A stretch of DNA of 64,000 nt, taken from contig NZ_CP144460.1 of NCBI RefSeq assembly GCF_040182365.1, positions 434,001 to 498,000 of the forward strand. The letters are read 5' to 3'. Positions within the stretch are counted from its first letter, which is position 1; each line of letters starts with the position of its first letter. The position numbers and the translations under genes are program-made. The notes beneath the pieces are model-generated. The model was not told the DNA's origin and did not search any database. It saw only the letters and a program-made list of their open reading frames with translations. Shown one piece after another: positions 28,746-38,059 of the stretch. This DNA is from Xanthomonas sp. 10-10 (lineage in GTDB: Bacteria > Pseudomonadota > Gammaproteobacteria > Xanthomonadales > Xanthomonadaceae).

Positions 28746-29600
28746 ATGATCCGCAACAAGCTGGCCTGTGCGTGTGTGATGAGTGTCATGGTGGCGATGA
28801 GTGCGCCGCTGGCGATGGCGATGAAGCCGGCCGACAGCGCAAGCCTGCCGGCGCCCGATGCGGCGCTGCAGGCGGCCATCAACGGCACCTGGCGCGACCG
28901 CGTGTACGTGCAGCGCGACCAGTACCGCCACCCCGGCCAGACGCTGGCGTTCTTCGGCATCAAGCCGACCCAGACCGTCATCGAAATCACGCCCGGCGGC
29001 GGCTGGTATTCGGAAATCCTGGCGCCGTATCTGCGCCAGAAGGGCAAGTACGTGGCAGCGGTGGTCGACCCGGTATCGGCACCCGAAGGCCGTAGCCGCG
29101 ATTACGCCCAGCGTGCGCGCGACGAGCTGGAAAAGAAATTGCAGGCCAAGCCCGAGATATATGGCAAGCCGTCGTTCGTGTCCTATGTGCCCAAGTCGCC
29201 GTCGTTCGGCGTGGACAACTCGGCCGACCTGGTGCTGACCTTCCGTAACGTGCACAACTGGCGCATGGCCGGCAATGCCGAGGCGATGTTTGCCGGCTTC
29301 TACAAGGTGCTCAAGCCCGGCGGCGTGCTGGGCGTGGTCGAACACCGCGCCAAGACCGACGTGCCGGCCGACGACAAGAGCGGCTATGTCGGCCAGGCGC
29401 AGGTGATCGCGATGGCCGAAGCGGCCGGCTTCAAGCTGGCCGGCAAGAGCGAGCTCAACGCCAACCCGCGCGACACCAAGGACTACCCGGGCGGGGTGTG
29501 GACGTTGCCGCCGAGCAACAGCCATGACGCGGCCGACGATGCCAAGTACAAGGCCATCGGCGAGAGCGACCGCATGACGTTGAAGTTCGTCAAGCAGTAA
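28746..29600 (+). CDS. Methyltransferase-like protein with signal peptide (COG4798 type)
   Basis: The 284-residue protein has a signal peptide (MIRNKLACACVMSVMVAMSAPLAMA) and then a class I SAM-methyltransferase-like fold with TVIEITPGGGWYSEILAPYL as motif I, DLVLTFRNVHNW and YKVLKPGGVLGVVEHRAK. This resembles COG4798 predicted methyltransferases, which often carry export signals. Export of a SAM-dependent enzyme would be strange because SAM is cytoplasmic, so the real reaction and location are open. GAAGAGGG precedes the ATG. A long perfect hairpin follows the stop. Confidence 0.85.
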   Translation: MIRNKLACACVMSVMVAMSAPLAMAMKPADSASLPAPDAALQAAINGTWRDRVYVQRDQYRHPGQTLAFFGIKPTQTVIEITPGGGWYSEILAPYLRQKGKYVAAVVDPVSAPEGRSRDYAQRARDELEKKLQAKPEIYGKPSFVSYVPKSPSFGVDNSADLVLTFRNVHNWRMAGNAEAMFAGFYKVLKPGGVLGVVEHRAKTDVPADDKSGYVGQAQVIAMAEAAGFKLAGKSELNANPRDTKDYPGGVWTLPPSNSHDAADDAKYKAIGESDRMTLKFVKQ

Positions 29601-29918
29601 GCGTGTGCCTGCATGCCGGCGCAGCTGCGGCCGGCATGCAGCGGTTGTGCGTGTATGCCTTTCAAGCACCGCGCAGTTGGATGCATGTCAGGCGGCGCAA
29701 GCATGCAACGCAGGGTTTACGCGCGCTTCAACACCAGTGCGCGATGCGTGGCAGACGTTGCCGCTGAGCATGCTGTGATCTGCACACCCGAGCGGCCCGT
29801 TGTTTTCGTGCGATGCCGCAGGCCCGTCATTGCATGGCGGGCTGCAGGCATCCTGGCTACGCTGCACAGCCACGCGCGGCGGTCGCCGCGCAGCGCTCCC
29901 CCTGTCACAGGTCCGTCC
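29601..29918. other. Intergenic region between methyltransferase-like gene and rluE
   Basis: Apart from the hairpin at its left end no gene or motif is supported. An upstream extension of rluE in the same frame exists but lacks the family signature. Confidence 0.4.
29609..29641 (+). terminator. Strong hairpin after the methyltransferase-like gene
   Basis: CTGCATGCCGGC (29609-29620) pairs perfectly with GCCGGCATGCAG (29630-29641) around a 9-nt loop. It begins 8 bp after the stop codon. There is no T-run, so it may stabilise the 3' end rather than act as a classic intrinsic terminator. Confidence 0.5.
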
Positions 29919-30494
29919 ATGTTGGTGCTGTTGAACAAACCCTATGGCGTGTTGTCGCAATTCAGCGACCGCTCGCAGCCGCCCAAGCGCACGTTGGCCG
30001 AGTTCGGCCTGCCGCCGGACGTGTACGCGGCGGGACGCCTGGATCACGACAGCGAAGGGTTGTTGTTGCTCACCGACGATGGTGCATTGGCGCATCGGCT
30101 CACCGACCCGCGGCACAAGCAGCCCAAGACGTACTGGGTGCAGGTGGAAGGCGAGCCGCAGGAGGCACAGCTGCAGGCGCTGCGCGATGGCGTGCTGCTC
30201 AACGATGGCCCGACCCGGCCGGCAACGGTGCGCACGCTCGACCCTGCGCCCACGCTGTGGCCGCGCAATCCTCCGGTGCGTGTGCGCAAGACCGTGCCCG
30301 ATGCCTGGCTGGAACTGCAGATCAGCGAAGGCCGCAATCGTCAGGTGCGCCGGATGACGGCGTCGGTCGGTCTGCCGACCTTGCGTCTGGTGCGGGTGGC
30401 GATCGGCGACTGGAGCGTGGATGGGCTTGCGCCCGGCCAGTGGCGTGCGGATGACACGCCGCGCCCGCGACCGGGACGCGGTATGCGCAGATAG
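29919..30494 (+). CDS. rluE: 23S rRNA pseudouridine synthase, RluE-like
   Basis: The 191-residue protein lacks an S4 domain and starts directly with LVLLNKPYGVLSQFS. It carries the RsuA-family catalytic motif GRLDHDSEGLLLLTDDG with the catalytic aspartate, followed by HRLTDPRHKQPKTYWVQVEG and the C-terminal EGRNRQVRRMTASVGLPTLRLVR. Size and lack of an S4 domain point to RluE, which modifies a uridine in 23S rRNA (U2457 in E. coli numbering). The start at 29919 gives the family N-terminus. Confidence 0.9.
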   Translation: MLVLLNKPYGVLSQFSDRSQPPKRTLAEFGLPPDVYAAGRLDHDSEGLLLLTDDGALAHRLTDPRHKQPKTYWVQVEGEPQEAQLQALRDGVLLNDGPTRPATVRTLDPAPTLWPRNPPVRVRKTVPDAWLELQISEGRNRQVRRMTASVGLPTLRLVRVAIGDWSVDGLAPGQWRADDTPRPRPGRGMRR

Positions 30495-30878
30495 CGCTGC
30501 GTTATGGCGATCAGGTCGATGGCGCAATGATGCAAGCGTCGGCGATGCGATCGAACTGCGGCGGTTGCATGCATCTTTGAAAGGGCCGCTGGCAAAACGC
30601 AGCGAGCCGCTCTCGGCTGGGTGTGGATGGCGCACCTGGAGCCGGCTTGTACGGTTGGCCCTGCGTGCCGAGCATTGGTCGTGCCTGCCTAGTGGTCGGC
30701 GCAAGGGTTCTATTGGCTGCGCGACAGCGGCGTAGCGATCTGGCAACGCAGTGCGTTGCCGTGCGGCTCAATGCCATGCAGCGATGTGTACTGCCTGCCC
30801 ACAAACGACAACGCCACGGCGGAAGGCCGTGGCGTCGTGGCGTGCACTGCGATCCGCCTGTTTGGCGGAGCCGTCGTC
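30495..30878. other. Intergenic region between convergent genes
   Basis: No gene is supported. The only clear signal is the intrinsic terminator at 30811-30835 serving the leftward gene. Confidence 0.45.
30811..30835 (-). terminator. Intrinsic terminator of the 30879-31310 gene
   Basis: ACGCCACGGC and GCCGTGGCGT form a perfect 10-bp stem with a 5-nt loop. Read on the minus strand the stem is followed by TGTCGTTTGT. It lies 43 bp past the stop of the leftward gene. Confidence 0.7.
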
Positions 30879-31310
30879 TTATTCGACGCCGTCGCTCGGG
30901 GTCACTGCAGCGCGCCGCTGGTAGGCAGCGCGACGTGCATTGGCATTGCTGGCGTGTTCGCGATCCAGACGGTGCACATTGCCGCCGAGCACCTGCTGAT
31001 CGCGCTGGCGCTTGCGGTACACCGCATAGCCGATCAGGCCCAGGCCGGCGACAGCCGCCGCCACGGTGATGGCCGGGTTGCGCTTGACCAGCTTGCTGGC
31101 CGCCTTGCCGCCGCTGCGAACGGCGCCCAGTGCCACGCCGGTCTTCAGCCACTCGCTGGCGCCCGGACCGAAATGACGCAGGCTGCTGCCGGCGCTACGT
31201 GCCTGGTCGCCCGCACTGGACGCGGCATGACGCAGTTGGTCACCGGCAGTGCCGGCCAGTTCCAGGGCACGCTCCAGGGCGCGTTCGGTGATCACAGTCA
31301 GCTTGCTCAT
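30879..31310 (-). CDS. Small membrane protein of unknown function (YqjD/ElaB-like layout)
   Basis: The 143-residue protein has an amphipathic helical N-terminus (ERALERALELAGTAGDQLRHAA, with AGDQ-type repeats). A hydrophobic helix follows at about residues 80-97 (AITVAAAVAGLGLIGYAVY), then a basic KRQR anchor and a polar tail. This resembles the DUF883 (YqjD/ElaB) layout of ribosome-associated inner-membrane proteins, but the similarity is of pattern rather than motif. A good terminator follows. Confidence 0.6.
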   Translation of the reverse strand: MSKLTVITERALERALELAGTAGDQLRHAASSAGDQARSAGSSLRHFGPGASEWLKTGVALGAVRSGGKAASKLVKRNPAITVAAAVAGLGLIGYAVYRKRQRDQQVLGGNVHRLDREHASNANARRAAYQRRAAVTPSDGVE

Positions 31311-31499
31311 TGGAGGCGTTTCCTTTCTGAGTACGTGGACCGCAGTGTGTAGGCTGATGCGTATAGACGGTGTTAGCGGTGGCAGGGCTCGTTTGGGTTG
31401 CGGTTAAGGAGTGTTGCGCCGCGCTTTATGCGCAGAAGTCCGGGCAGCGGTAAAACAGATGGGGAGCGGTAAAACAGATTCGATGCGCGTGTAAGTCTC

Positions 31500-31520
31500 C
31501 CTTCTCCCGCCGGGAGAAGG
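31500..31520. repeat. Palindrome CCTTCTCCC/GGGAGAAGG
   Basis: The 9-bp arms at 31500-31508 and 31512-31520 are perfect, followed by TGGCCGAAGGGCGGATGAGGG. Elements of this type recur between genes in xanthomonads (recalled). A degenerate relative may be at about 44583-44620. Confidence 0.65.
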
Positions 31521-31560
31521 TGGCCGAAGGGCGGATGAGGGTACGAGCGAAGCGCGCCGC

Positions 31561-31764
31561 AGCAGCCGTTGAATTCCAGCCATGCTTTACCGCCGCCGCG
31601 GGCCGCGCCGCAGCAGCCGTTGAATCCCTGTAATGCTTCACCGCCGCCGCGGGCCGCGCCGCAGCAGCCGTTGAATCCCTGTAATGCTCCACCACCGCCG
31701 CGAGCCGCGCCGCCGCAGCCGTTGAATTCCAGCCGTGCTCCACCGCCGCCGCGGGCCGGGATTG
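31561..31764. repeat. Four tandem 51-bp units
   Basis: The segment AGCAGCCGTTGAAT recurs at 31561, 31612 and 31663, with a diverged copy at about 31714, always 51 bp apart. Each is followed by a CTGTAATGCT-like block and CCGCCGCCGCGGGCC. The array runs into the 118-bp composite units on its right. Confidence 0.8.
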
Positions 31765-31765
31765 A

Positions 31766-32060
31766 TCAGGTGCCACGAGGTTTTGCCCGATGGGTTGCCA
31801 TCGCAGTCCAGGGGTCGTCGGGCCGCGCCGCAGCAGCCGTTGAATCGCTGTCGTGCTTCACCGCCGCCGCGGGCCGGGAGTCGTCAGGTGCCACGAGGTT
31901 TTGCCCGATGGGTTGCCATCGCAGTCCAGGGGTCGTCGGGCCGCGCCGCAGCAGCCGTTGAATCGCTGTAATGCTCCACCGCCGCCGCGGGCCGGGAGTC
32001 GTCAGGTGCCACGAGGTTTTGCCCGATGGGTTGCCATCGCAGTCCAGGGGTCGTCGGGCC
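31766..32060. repeat. 118-bp composite repeat containing the hrpB 3' end
   Basis: A 59-bp block is identical at 31766-31824, 31884-31942 and 32002-32060, spaced exactly 118 bp. The third copy encodes the last 18 residues and stop of HrpB. The rest of each unit is a 51-bp-type block as in the neighbouring array. The first two copies are therefore duplicates of coding DNA placed beyond the gene. Confidence 0.88.
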
Positions 32061-34503
32061 ACGGATGTCTGGGATACCGCCCCTTCATCTCTTTTTTGAC
32101 GTCAGGGTAGGTATTGACCCAGAAACTCTTCAGATCCTGCGTGACCTGCAGCGGGCGGCCGCCGGGCGAGAGCAGGTGCAGGGTCAGCGGAATGCGGCCG
32201 TCGGCGATACGCGGGGTTTCGGCCAGACCGAACAGTTCCTGCAGCTTGACCGCCAGGACCGGCGGCAGCGGTTGCTGGGCGTGGTCGAGTGCGTAGCTGA
32301 TCTGCCGCTCCATGCCCGATGGCACGCTGATGCGGGTGGGGGCATGGCGGTCGATGGCCTGGCGGCGCTCCCACGGCAGCGCGCCCTTGAGCGCTTCGCC
32401 CAGGCTGGATTCGTCCAGCGCGTCGAGCCGGGTCTTGCCGGCGAAGGCCGGACGCAGCCAGGCATCCAAGGAGGCGAGCAGCGCGGCATCGGAGAGATCG
32501 GGGAGCTCCAGCTCCGGCATCCACACCCGCAGCGACAGCACACGGGCGCGCCATTGCTGCAGGGTCTCGGTCCAGGGCAGGGCGTCCAGGCCGAGTTGGC
32601 GCACTGCCTCGGTCAGTGCGCCGGCCGCCTGCGCGGGGTCGACGCGGCCGGCGGGGCGGCTGTCGAGCACGATGCGGTCGAAGCTGGATTGCCGGCGCGC
32701 GACCAGGGCGCGCTTGTCGGCGTCCCACTGCACCACGTCCTGCTGCACGAAGCGCTCTGGCAGGCTGCGGCGCAGATAGGCCTCGTCCACCGGAGCTGCC
32801 CGCAACAGCAAGGCATCCTTGGCTTCGTAGCGCAGCTCGCTGGCGACCAGCCAGGGTTCGCCGCGCAGGTCGCTGTGGTCGAACAGACGCGCGCTGCGGC
32901 CATTGGCGAGCAGGTAGCGCAACGGGTCGGCCGGGTGGCGTGCGGCGATGCGGTCGGGGAAGGCATGCGCGAGCAGGTCACCCAGCGCGTGCGCCTCCAC
33001 GCTCGTGGGCGGGGCGCAGTCGCAGCGCAGCCGGCGTCGCCATTGTTTGGCGGCGCTATCGATGGCAGCCAGGCCGCCGCGGTTGGCGTCGGGCGCGCTG
33101 CGGCCCTGGCGGAATGCGGCCAGGGCACGCCAGCGCGCGGCAAGGCCATCGCCGCCCTGGCGCAGCGGATCGCGCGCCTCCAGCAGTGCGGCCAGATCGC
33201 AGGCCAGGGCCAGGCCCGTTGCCTCGCCGGCCTGCGCAAGCATCGCCGCCAGACGCGGATGCGTGCCCAGCGCCAGCATGCGGCGGCCCAGCGCGGTGAT
33301 GCCGCCGCTGTCGCTGAGCGCGCCCAGCCGTTGCAGTAATTCGCGTGCGGCCGCCAGCGCGCCGGTGGGCGGGTCATCCACAAAGCGCAGCGCATCGCTG
33401 CCCCAGGCCGCCAGCTCCAGCGCCAGGCCAGCCAGTTCCACCTGGGTGATCTCGGCGCGCCGTTGCGGTTCCAGCCGCTGCGATTGCGGCCATAGCCGGT
33501 ATGCCCAGCCGCTTGCCACGCGGCCGGCGCGGCCGGCACGCTGGTCGGCCGACGCCTGCGCGATGGTGGCCACATCCAACCGTGAAAAGCCGCTGTTGGG
33601 ATCGTAGTGCGGTTCGCGCGCCTGGCCGCTGTCGATCACCACGCGCACGCCGGGCAAGGTCACCGACGATTCGGCCACGTTGGTGGCCAGCACCACGTGG
33701 CGGCGGCCCTGCGCATCCGGCTGCAGCACCTGGCTCTGCGCGTCCACCGACAACTCGCCGTGCAAGGGCAGCACCTGGATGGTCGGGTCCAGGACATCGA
33801 GCAAGGCGGCTTGCACCCGCGCGATCTCGCGCTGGCCGGGCAGGAACACCAGCACATCGCCGGGATGGGTGAGCAGGGCATGCTCCACCGCACGCCGCGT
33901 CTGCGGTTCCAGCGCTTCGTCGCGGCGCGCGGGGAAATGCGCGATCTCCACCGGAAAACTGCGCCCGGCACTGCTCAGGCGCGGCGCATCCAGAAAGCCG
34001 GCCAGCCGCTCGCCATCGAGCGTGGCCGACATCGCCACGATGCGCAGGTCATCGCGCACCTGCGCCTGCACGTCCAGGGCCAATGCCAGGCCCAGATCGC
34101 CGGCCAGATGGCGTTCGTGAAACTCGTCGAACAGCAGCGCGCCCACGCGTTCCAGCATCGGGTCGTCCTGGATCATGCGAGTCAGGATGCCTTCGGTGAC
34201 CACTTCGATCCGGGTGCGCGCCGAGGTCTTGTTTTCGAAGCGGATGCGGTAGCCCACCGTCTCGCCGACCGGCTCGCCCAACTGGCGCGCCATGAACAGC
34301 GCAGCGCTGCGCGCGGCCACCCGGCGCGGTTCCAGCATCACGATGCTGCGACCGGCCAGCCAGGGCGCATCCAGCAGTGCCAGTGGCACCTGGGTGGTCT
34401 TGCCGGCGCCGGGCGGGGCTTCGAGCACCAGCCGCGGATGGGCGGCGAGGCTGTCGCGGATCTGCGGTAACAGTGGGGCGATGGGGAAGACAGGCTCAGT
34501 CAT
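32002..34503 (-). CDS. hrpB: ATP-dependent helicase HrpB
   Basis: The 833-residue DEAH/RHA-type helicase has Walker A PPGAGKTT (residues 30-37), the Walker B variant DEFH at 126-129, SATLDG (motif III), and QRAGRAGRVASG (motif VI). The HrpB C-terminal domain ends KKEMKGRYPRHPWPDDP and then a THRAKPRGT tail. Length matches HrpB. The start at 34503 (MTEPVFPIAPLLPQI) is chosen over a long upstream frame that lacks similarity. Function in RNA metabolism is not well established; it is unrelated to the hrp type III secretion HrpB. Its final 59 bp recur downstream. Confidence 0.93.
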   Translation of the reverse strand: MTEPVFPIAPLLPQIRDSLAAHPRLVLEAPPGAGKTTQVPLALLDAPWLAGRSIVMLEPRRVAARSAALFMARQLGEPVGETVGYRIRFENKTSARTRIEVVTEGILTRMIQDDPMLERVGALLFDEFHERHLAGDLGLALALDVQAQVRDDLRIVAMSATLDGERLAGFLDAPRLSSAGRSFPVEIAHFPARRDEALEPQTRRAVEHALLTHPGDVLVFLPGQREIARVQAALLDVLDPTIQVLPLHGELSVDAQSQVLQPDAQGRRHVVLATNVAESSVTLPGVRVVIDSGQAREPHYDPNSGFSRLDVATIAQASADQRAGRAGRVASGWAYRLWPQSQRLEPQRRAEITQVELAGLALELAAWGSDALRFVDDPPTGALAAARELLQRLGALSDSGGITALGRRMLALGTHPRLAAMLAQAGEATGLALACDLAALLEARDPLRQGGDGLAARWRALAAFRQGRSAPDANRGGLAAIDSAAKQWRRRLRCDCAPPTSVEAHALGDLLAHAFPDRIAARHPADPLRYLLANGRSARLFDHSDLRGEPWLVASELRYEAKDALLLRAAPVDEAYLRRSLPERFVQQDVVQWDADKRALVARRQSSFDRIVLDSRPAGRVDPAQAAGALTEAVRQLGLDALPWTETLQQWRARVLSLRVWMPELELPDLSDAALLASLDAWLRPAFAGKTRLDALDESSLGEALKGALPWERRQAIDRHAPTRISVPSGMERQISYALDHAQQPLPPVLAVKLQELFGLAETPRIADGRIPLTLHLLSPGGRPLQVTQDLKSFWVNTYPDVKKEMKGRYPRHPWPDDPWTAMATHRAKPRGT

Positions 34504-34809
34504 GCGCGGCAAGGATACGGGCCTGCTCGCGCCGGTGCGATGGTCGGGGAGGGAGGTGAAGCCTGTCGGGGAATGGCGCCGGGTCCGTTGGCGACGCACC
34601 AGCCGGGATTGCCGGCGGTGCTTGCAGGTCGGGACGCGCTGCCAACCGAGAGCTGCGCGTGCCCGGGGGTGTGCGTCACCCGGCGGATCCGGTAGCGTCC
34701 GCTCGGCCGCCGCGCAGAGGGTCGGACGAGGGCAAATGCAGGAGGCTTGCATGCTTCAGAGTGCATGGCTGGCGTCGATAACCCGGATGAACCCGTCACC
34801 GGATTGATC
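34504..34809. other. Divergent promoter region of hrpB and the chemoreceptor gene
   Basis: About 306 bp. GGAGG occurs at 34741-34745 but is either too close to the TTG at 34747 or too far from later ATGs to settle the chemoreceptor start. Nothing else is recognised. Confidence 0.45.
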
Positions 34810-36927
34810 ATGTCCACCCCATCCCCGCGTTTTGTCAGTCTGCAAAGCAAGCTGCTGGGCGCCCTTGCGCTTGGTCTGTCGATCATCCTGTTATGTGCAC
34901 TTGGCGGTCTGGGCTCTGCCTGGCTGAGCCTGTCCGGCAAGGTGCCGGTGGAAGTGGCGCAGGCCTCGGCCAGCGAAGAACTCACCCGCGATTTCCGCCT
35001 GCAGGTGCAGGAATGGAAGAACGTGCTGATCCGTGGCCGCGACCCCGCACTGCTCGACAAGCATCTGACCGCCTTCCGCGACAAAGGCAAGAGCGTGCAG
35101 GCCAGTGTCCGGACGTTGGCGGGTGCGCTGGCCGATCCGCAGGCGCGTGCGTTGGCGCAGGACTTCGCCAAGGCGCATCTGGAACTGCAGACCAGCTACG
35201 AAGCGGCGTTGGGCAAGTTCGCCGCGTCCGGCTACGACACCCAGGTGGGCGACCAGCTGGTCAAGGGCAAGGACCGCGCACCCAGCCACACGCTGGAGGC
35301 ACTGGTCGCGCGCAGCAAGGCGTTGGCCGATGCCGCCGTCCTTGCAAGTTCGCAATCGGCGCAGCGCATGCTGGTGTATTCGGCACTGGCCACCATTGCT
35401 GCCGCGCTCTGTCTGGTGGCGGTGTTGGGGTGGTGGATCCGGCGCTCGATCGTGCGCCCAATCGAAAACGTTGCGCGTGCGGCACGCCTGGTGGCGGCCG
35501 GCGATCTGTCCGCGCACGCTGCGGTCAGCAATCGCGACGAGATCGGCCTGCTCGGCCAGGCGATGGGGCAGGTGGTCAATACGCTCGCCGATGTCTCCAG
35601 CGCGCAGGCGGACATGGCGCAGCGCCACGAAGCCGGGCAGATGAGCTACCGCATGGATGCGCAGGCCTTTCCGGGTGCTTACGGCCGCATGGTCGATGAC
35701 ACCAACGGATTGATCGGCGCGCAGGTGGGCCTGATCGGCACGATGTTGCAGGTCATGCAGCATTACGCGGTGGGCGACATGTCGGTGGACATGCCGCGCC
35801 TGCCGGGCGAAAAGGCCCAGATCACCGATGCGATGGACACCACCAAGCGCAACCTGGCCGCCATCAACGGCGAGATCCGTGGTTTGGTGGATGCCGCCGC
35901 TGCCGGCGACTTCGCCACCCGCGGCAATGCCGATGCCTATAAATTCGAATTCCGCGGCATGGTCGAGGGCCTCAATGGCCTGATGCAGAACGTGGACCAG
36001 AATCTGGCCGAGTTGTCGCAGCTGCTCAAGGCCATTGCCGATGGCGATCTGACCGCGCGCATGCACGGCAACCAGCAGGGCGTGTTTGCGCGCATGCGCG
36101 ACGATGCCAACGCCACCGTGCAGCGCCTGACCGATATCGTTGGCGATATCACCCTGGCCGCGCAGACCATTCGCACCGCCTCGGCAGAGATCGCCGCCGG
36201 CAACAGCGATCTGGCGCAACGCACCGAACAACAAGCTGCCAATCTGGAAGAAACCGCCGCCTCGATGGAAGAGCTCACCTCCACCGTGCGGCAGAACGCC
36301 GACACCGCGCAGCAGGCCAGCCGTGGTGCGCAGGCTGCTGCCGACATCGCCGGGCGTGGTGGCGAGGTGGTCGCCAGCGTGGTCGATACCATGGGCGAGA
36401 TCGAAGTGTCGTCGAAGAAGATCGCCGAGATCATCAGCGTCATCGACGGCATTGCGTTCCAGACCAATATCCTTGCGTTGAATGCGGCAGTAGAAGCGGC
36501 GCGCGCCGGCGAACAGGGCCGCGGCTTTGCGGTGGTGGCCTCCGAGGTGCGCGCGCTGGCGCAGCGCTCGGCCGGGGCGGCCAAGGAGGTCAAGCAGTTG
36601 ATCGATGCGTCGGTGGAGAGCGTGGCGCGCGGGAGCGCACGCGTGGATCAGGCCGGGCGCACGATGCAGGACATCGTGCAATCGGTGCAGCAGGTCACCA
36701 CGTTGATCGCCGAGATTTCCGCCGCTTCGCGCGAGCAGTCGTCGGGCATCGAGCAGGTGGCGCGTACCGTCAACGACATGGACGAGACCACCCAGCGCAA
36801 TGCCGCGCTGGTGGAAGAAGCCTCGGCGGCCGCACGTGCGATGGAAGAGCAGGCGGTGGAACTGAGCGAGGCGGTGTCGGTGTTCCGCCTGGATGCACGC
36901 CGGCCGCGGTTGGCGGCTGCGGCGTGA
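34810..36927 (+). CDS. Methyl-accepting chemotaxis protein
   Basis: The 705-residue receptor has a first membrane helix at about residues 17-38 and a helical periplasmic sensor (four-helix-bundle type, residues about 40-190). A second membrane helix is near 193-212, followed by HAMP-like segments ([25 protein letters not shown] and again [22 protein letters not shown]). The signalling domain has its conserved tip starting at residue 547 ([21 protein letters not shown]). The terminus ([13 protein letters not shown]) lacks a CheR-tethering pentapeptide. The start is uncertain: in-frame starts also exist at 34747 and 34765. Ligand unknown. Confidence 0.9.
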   Translation: MSTPSPRFVSLQSKLLGALALGLSIILLCALGGLGSAWLSLSGKVPVEVAQASASEELTRDFRLQVQEWKNVLIRGRDPALLDKHLTAFRDKGKSVQASVRTLAGALADPQARALAQDFAKAHLELQTSYEAALGKFAASGYDTQVGDQLVKGKDRAPSHTLEALVARSKALADAAVLASSQSAQRMLVYSALATIAAALCLVAVLGWWIRRSIVRPIENVARAARLVAAGDLSAHAAVSNRDEIGLLGQAMGQVVNTLADVSSAQADMAQRHEAGQMSYRMDAQAFPGAYGRMVDDTNGLIGAQVGLIGTMLQVMQHYAVGDMSVDMPRLPGEKAQITDAMDTTKRNLAAINGEIRGLVDAAAAGDFATRGNADAYKFEFRGMVEGLNGLMQNVDQNLAELSQLLKAIADGDLTARMHGNQQGVFARMRDDANATVQRLTDIVGDITLAAQTIRTASAEIAAGNSDLAQRTEQQAANLEETAASMEELTSTVRQNADTAQQASRGAQAAADIAGRGGEVVASVVDTMGEIEVSSKKIAEIISVIDGIAFQTNILALNAAVEAARAGEQGRGFAVVASEVRALAQRSAGAAKEVKQLIDASVESVARGSARVDQAGRTMQDIVQSVQQVTTLIAEISAASREQSSGIEQVARTVNDMDETTQRNAALVEEASAAARAMEEQAVELSEAVSVFRLDARRPRLAAAA

Positions 36928-37021
36928 GACAGGACCACGAGTAAAGATGCACGCCATGCGTTTAGATGCAGCCAAAAGCTAGGTCAAACGTCTAGTTGGT
37001 CGCTGGTTGGTCGAGGGCGCA

Positions 37022-37118
37022 GTGCCCTCACCGCTCGCGGGACACGCCGCAAGTACGTCCGTGTAGGCTCGGTGGCGGCATCCATGCCGCCACACGGTCC
37101 CGCGAGCGGTGGGGGCAC
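37022..37118 (+). repeat. Structured intergenic element, copy A
   Basis: Outer 22-bp arms 37022-37043 and 37097-37118 pair with one mismatch. Inside lies an unpaired block of about 27 bp (37044-37070, ACGCCGCAAGTACGTCCGTG...) and an inner perfect 10-bp hairpin (37072-37081 with 37084-37093). The same core recurs inverted in copy B. It resembles dispersed xanthomonad repeats. Confidence 0.85.
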
Positions 37119-37273
37119 CGCGCCAGAGAGTTAGTCGGTCGCCGGGTAAAAAGCTGAGCGTCTCGCAAGTTGCGTGGGCTTGCCGGTGCGGGTCGCAGAA
37201 CGACACGATAGCTAGCCAACCAGAAGAACGTCCTGCATTGCTTGCACTATGCACACCGACCATCTCGACTGGT

Positions 37274-37375
37274 CCTTGCCCGCCCACCGTCGCGGGACCT
37301 TACGCGGCATGGATGCCGCGTAAGAGCCTACAGGGACGTACTTGCGGCGTGTCCCGCGATGGTGGGCGGGCAAGG
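37274..37375 (-). repeat. Structured intergenic element, copy B (inverted)
   Basis: Outer 25-bp arms 37274-37298 and 37351-37375 pair with one mismatch. The inner perfect 11-bp hairpin is 37300-37310 with 37313-37323. Its unpaired block matches that of copy A in reverse complement at about 26 of 27 positions. The stem sequences differ from copy A while pairing is kept. Confidence 0.85.
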
Positions 37376-37585
37376 GCCCTGTAGCCAAACCGCAGATCAG
37401 CCGCTCTGCAACTGATCTATCCGTGTTGTCCAACTGGTTGCGATGACAGCGGGATAACAGACAGGAGCAGGGCCGGCTGTTCCGCACTACTCCGCCGTTG
37501 TTGAAGGACTTCAAATTGCGCACGCCAGGCGATGCTCGTGACACGCGGCAGACGACCGGATCAGACCAATCTCACCACCCAGACA

Positions 37586-38059
37586 TCAACCCGCTTCGCG
37601 CACCCGGGCAGTCAGCCCTTTGAGGAAGGCGCGCAGCAACTGGTCCCCGCAGGGGCGGAAGTTCTTGTGGCCGGGCTGGCGGAACAGCGCCGACAGCTCC
37701 GGCTTGGACAGCGGGAAACCGGCGCCGGCGAAGATGGCATGCATGTCCACGTCCTTCAGTTCGAAGGCCACGCGCAGTTTCTTCAGGACCAGGTTGTTAC
37801 CGACGCGCGCTTCCAGCGGGCGTGCCGGCTGGCTGTCGTCGCGGCCGCGGAAGCGCAGTACCAGGCCGTCGAGAAAGCGCGCCAGCATCGCATCGGTGCA
37901 GGGCTCGAAACCGGGCTCGTCTTCCTTCTTCAGCCAGGCCTGTACCTGCGGCTTGTCGAGCGCGAACTCCGGGTCGGCCAGGTGGGTGATCTCCACTACC
38001 TTGTCGTCGCTGAGGTCGAGCATGTAGCGGATGCTGCGCAGTACATCGTTGTGGATCAT
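37586..38059 (-). CDS. DUF1456 family protein (YehS-like)
   Basis: The 157-residue protein starts MIHNDVLRSIRYMLDLSDDK and has the duplicated DUF1456 pattern. In the first half LADPEFALDKPQVQAWLKKEDEPGF is followed by the cysteine-containing FEPCTDAMLARFLDGLV. The second half has NNLVLKKLRVAFELKD followed by FRPCGDQLLRAFLKGL. This YehS-like family is of unknown function and cytosolic. It stands alone, flanked by the structured repeats and the purine operon. Confidence 0.88.
   Translation of the reverse strand: MIHNDVLRSIRYMLDLSDDKVVEITHLADPEFALDKPQVQAWLKKEDEPGFEPCTDAMLARFLDGLVLRFRGRDDSQPARPLEARVGNNLVLKKLRVAFELKDVDMHAIFAGAGFPLSKPELSALFRQPGHKNFRPCGDQLLRAFLKGLTARVREAG

Larger units (their letters stand above)
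31311..32001. other. Repeat-rich intergenic region between hrpB and the 30879-31310 gene
   Basis: About 690 bp without a supported gene. It contains an inverted repeat CCTTCTCCC-GCC-GGGAGAAGG (31500-31520), four 51-bp units and then 118-bp composite units that include copies of the hrpB 3' end. Open frames across the repeats are low-complexity Pro/Arg/Ala sequence and should not be taken as genes. Confidence 0.7.
36928..37585. other. Intergenic region with two mirror-image structured elements
   Basis: No gene is supported in these 658 bp. The region holds two inverted copies of one structured element (37022-37118 and 37274-37375), separated by about 155 bp of unstructured sequence. Confidence 0.65.

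Noticed and set aside
31561..32060. CRISPR-like array
   Set aside because: Repeats are tandem and nearly identical along their whole unit, with no variable spacers; part of the unit is coding DNA from hrpB.
34891..36975. 694-codon minus-strand frame opposite the chemoreceptor
   Set aside because: Antisense shadow; the plus-strand frame has a full MCP signalling domain.
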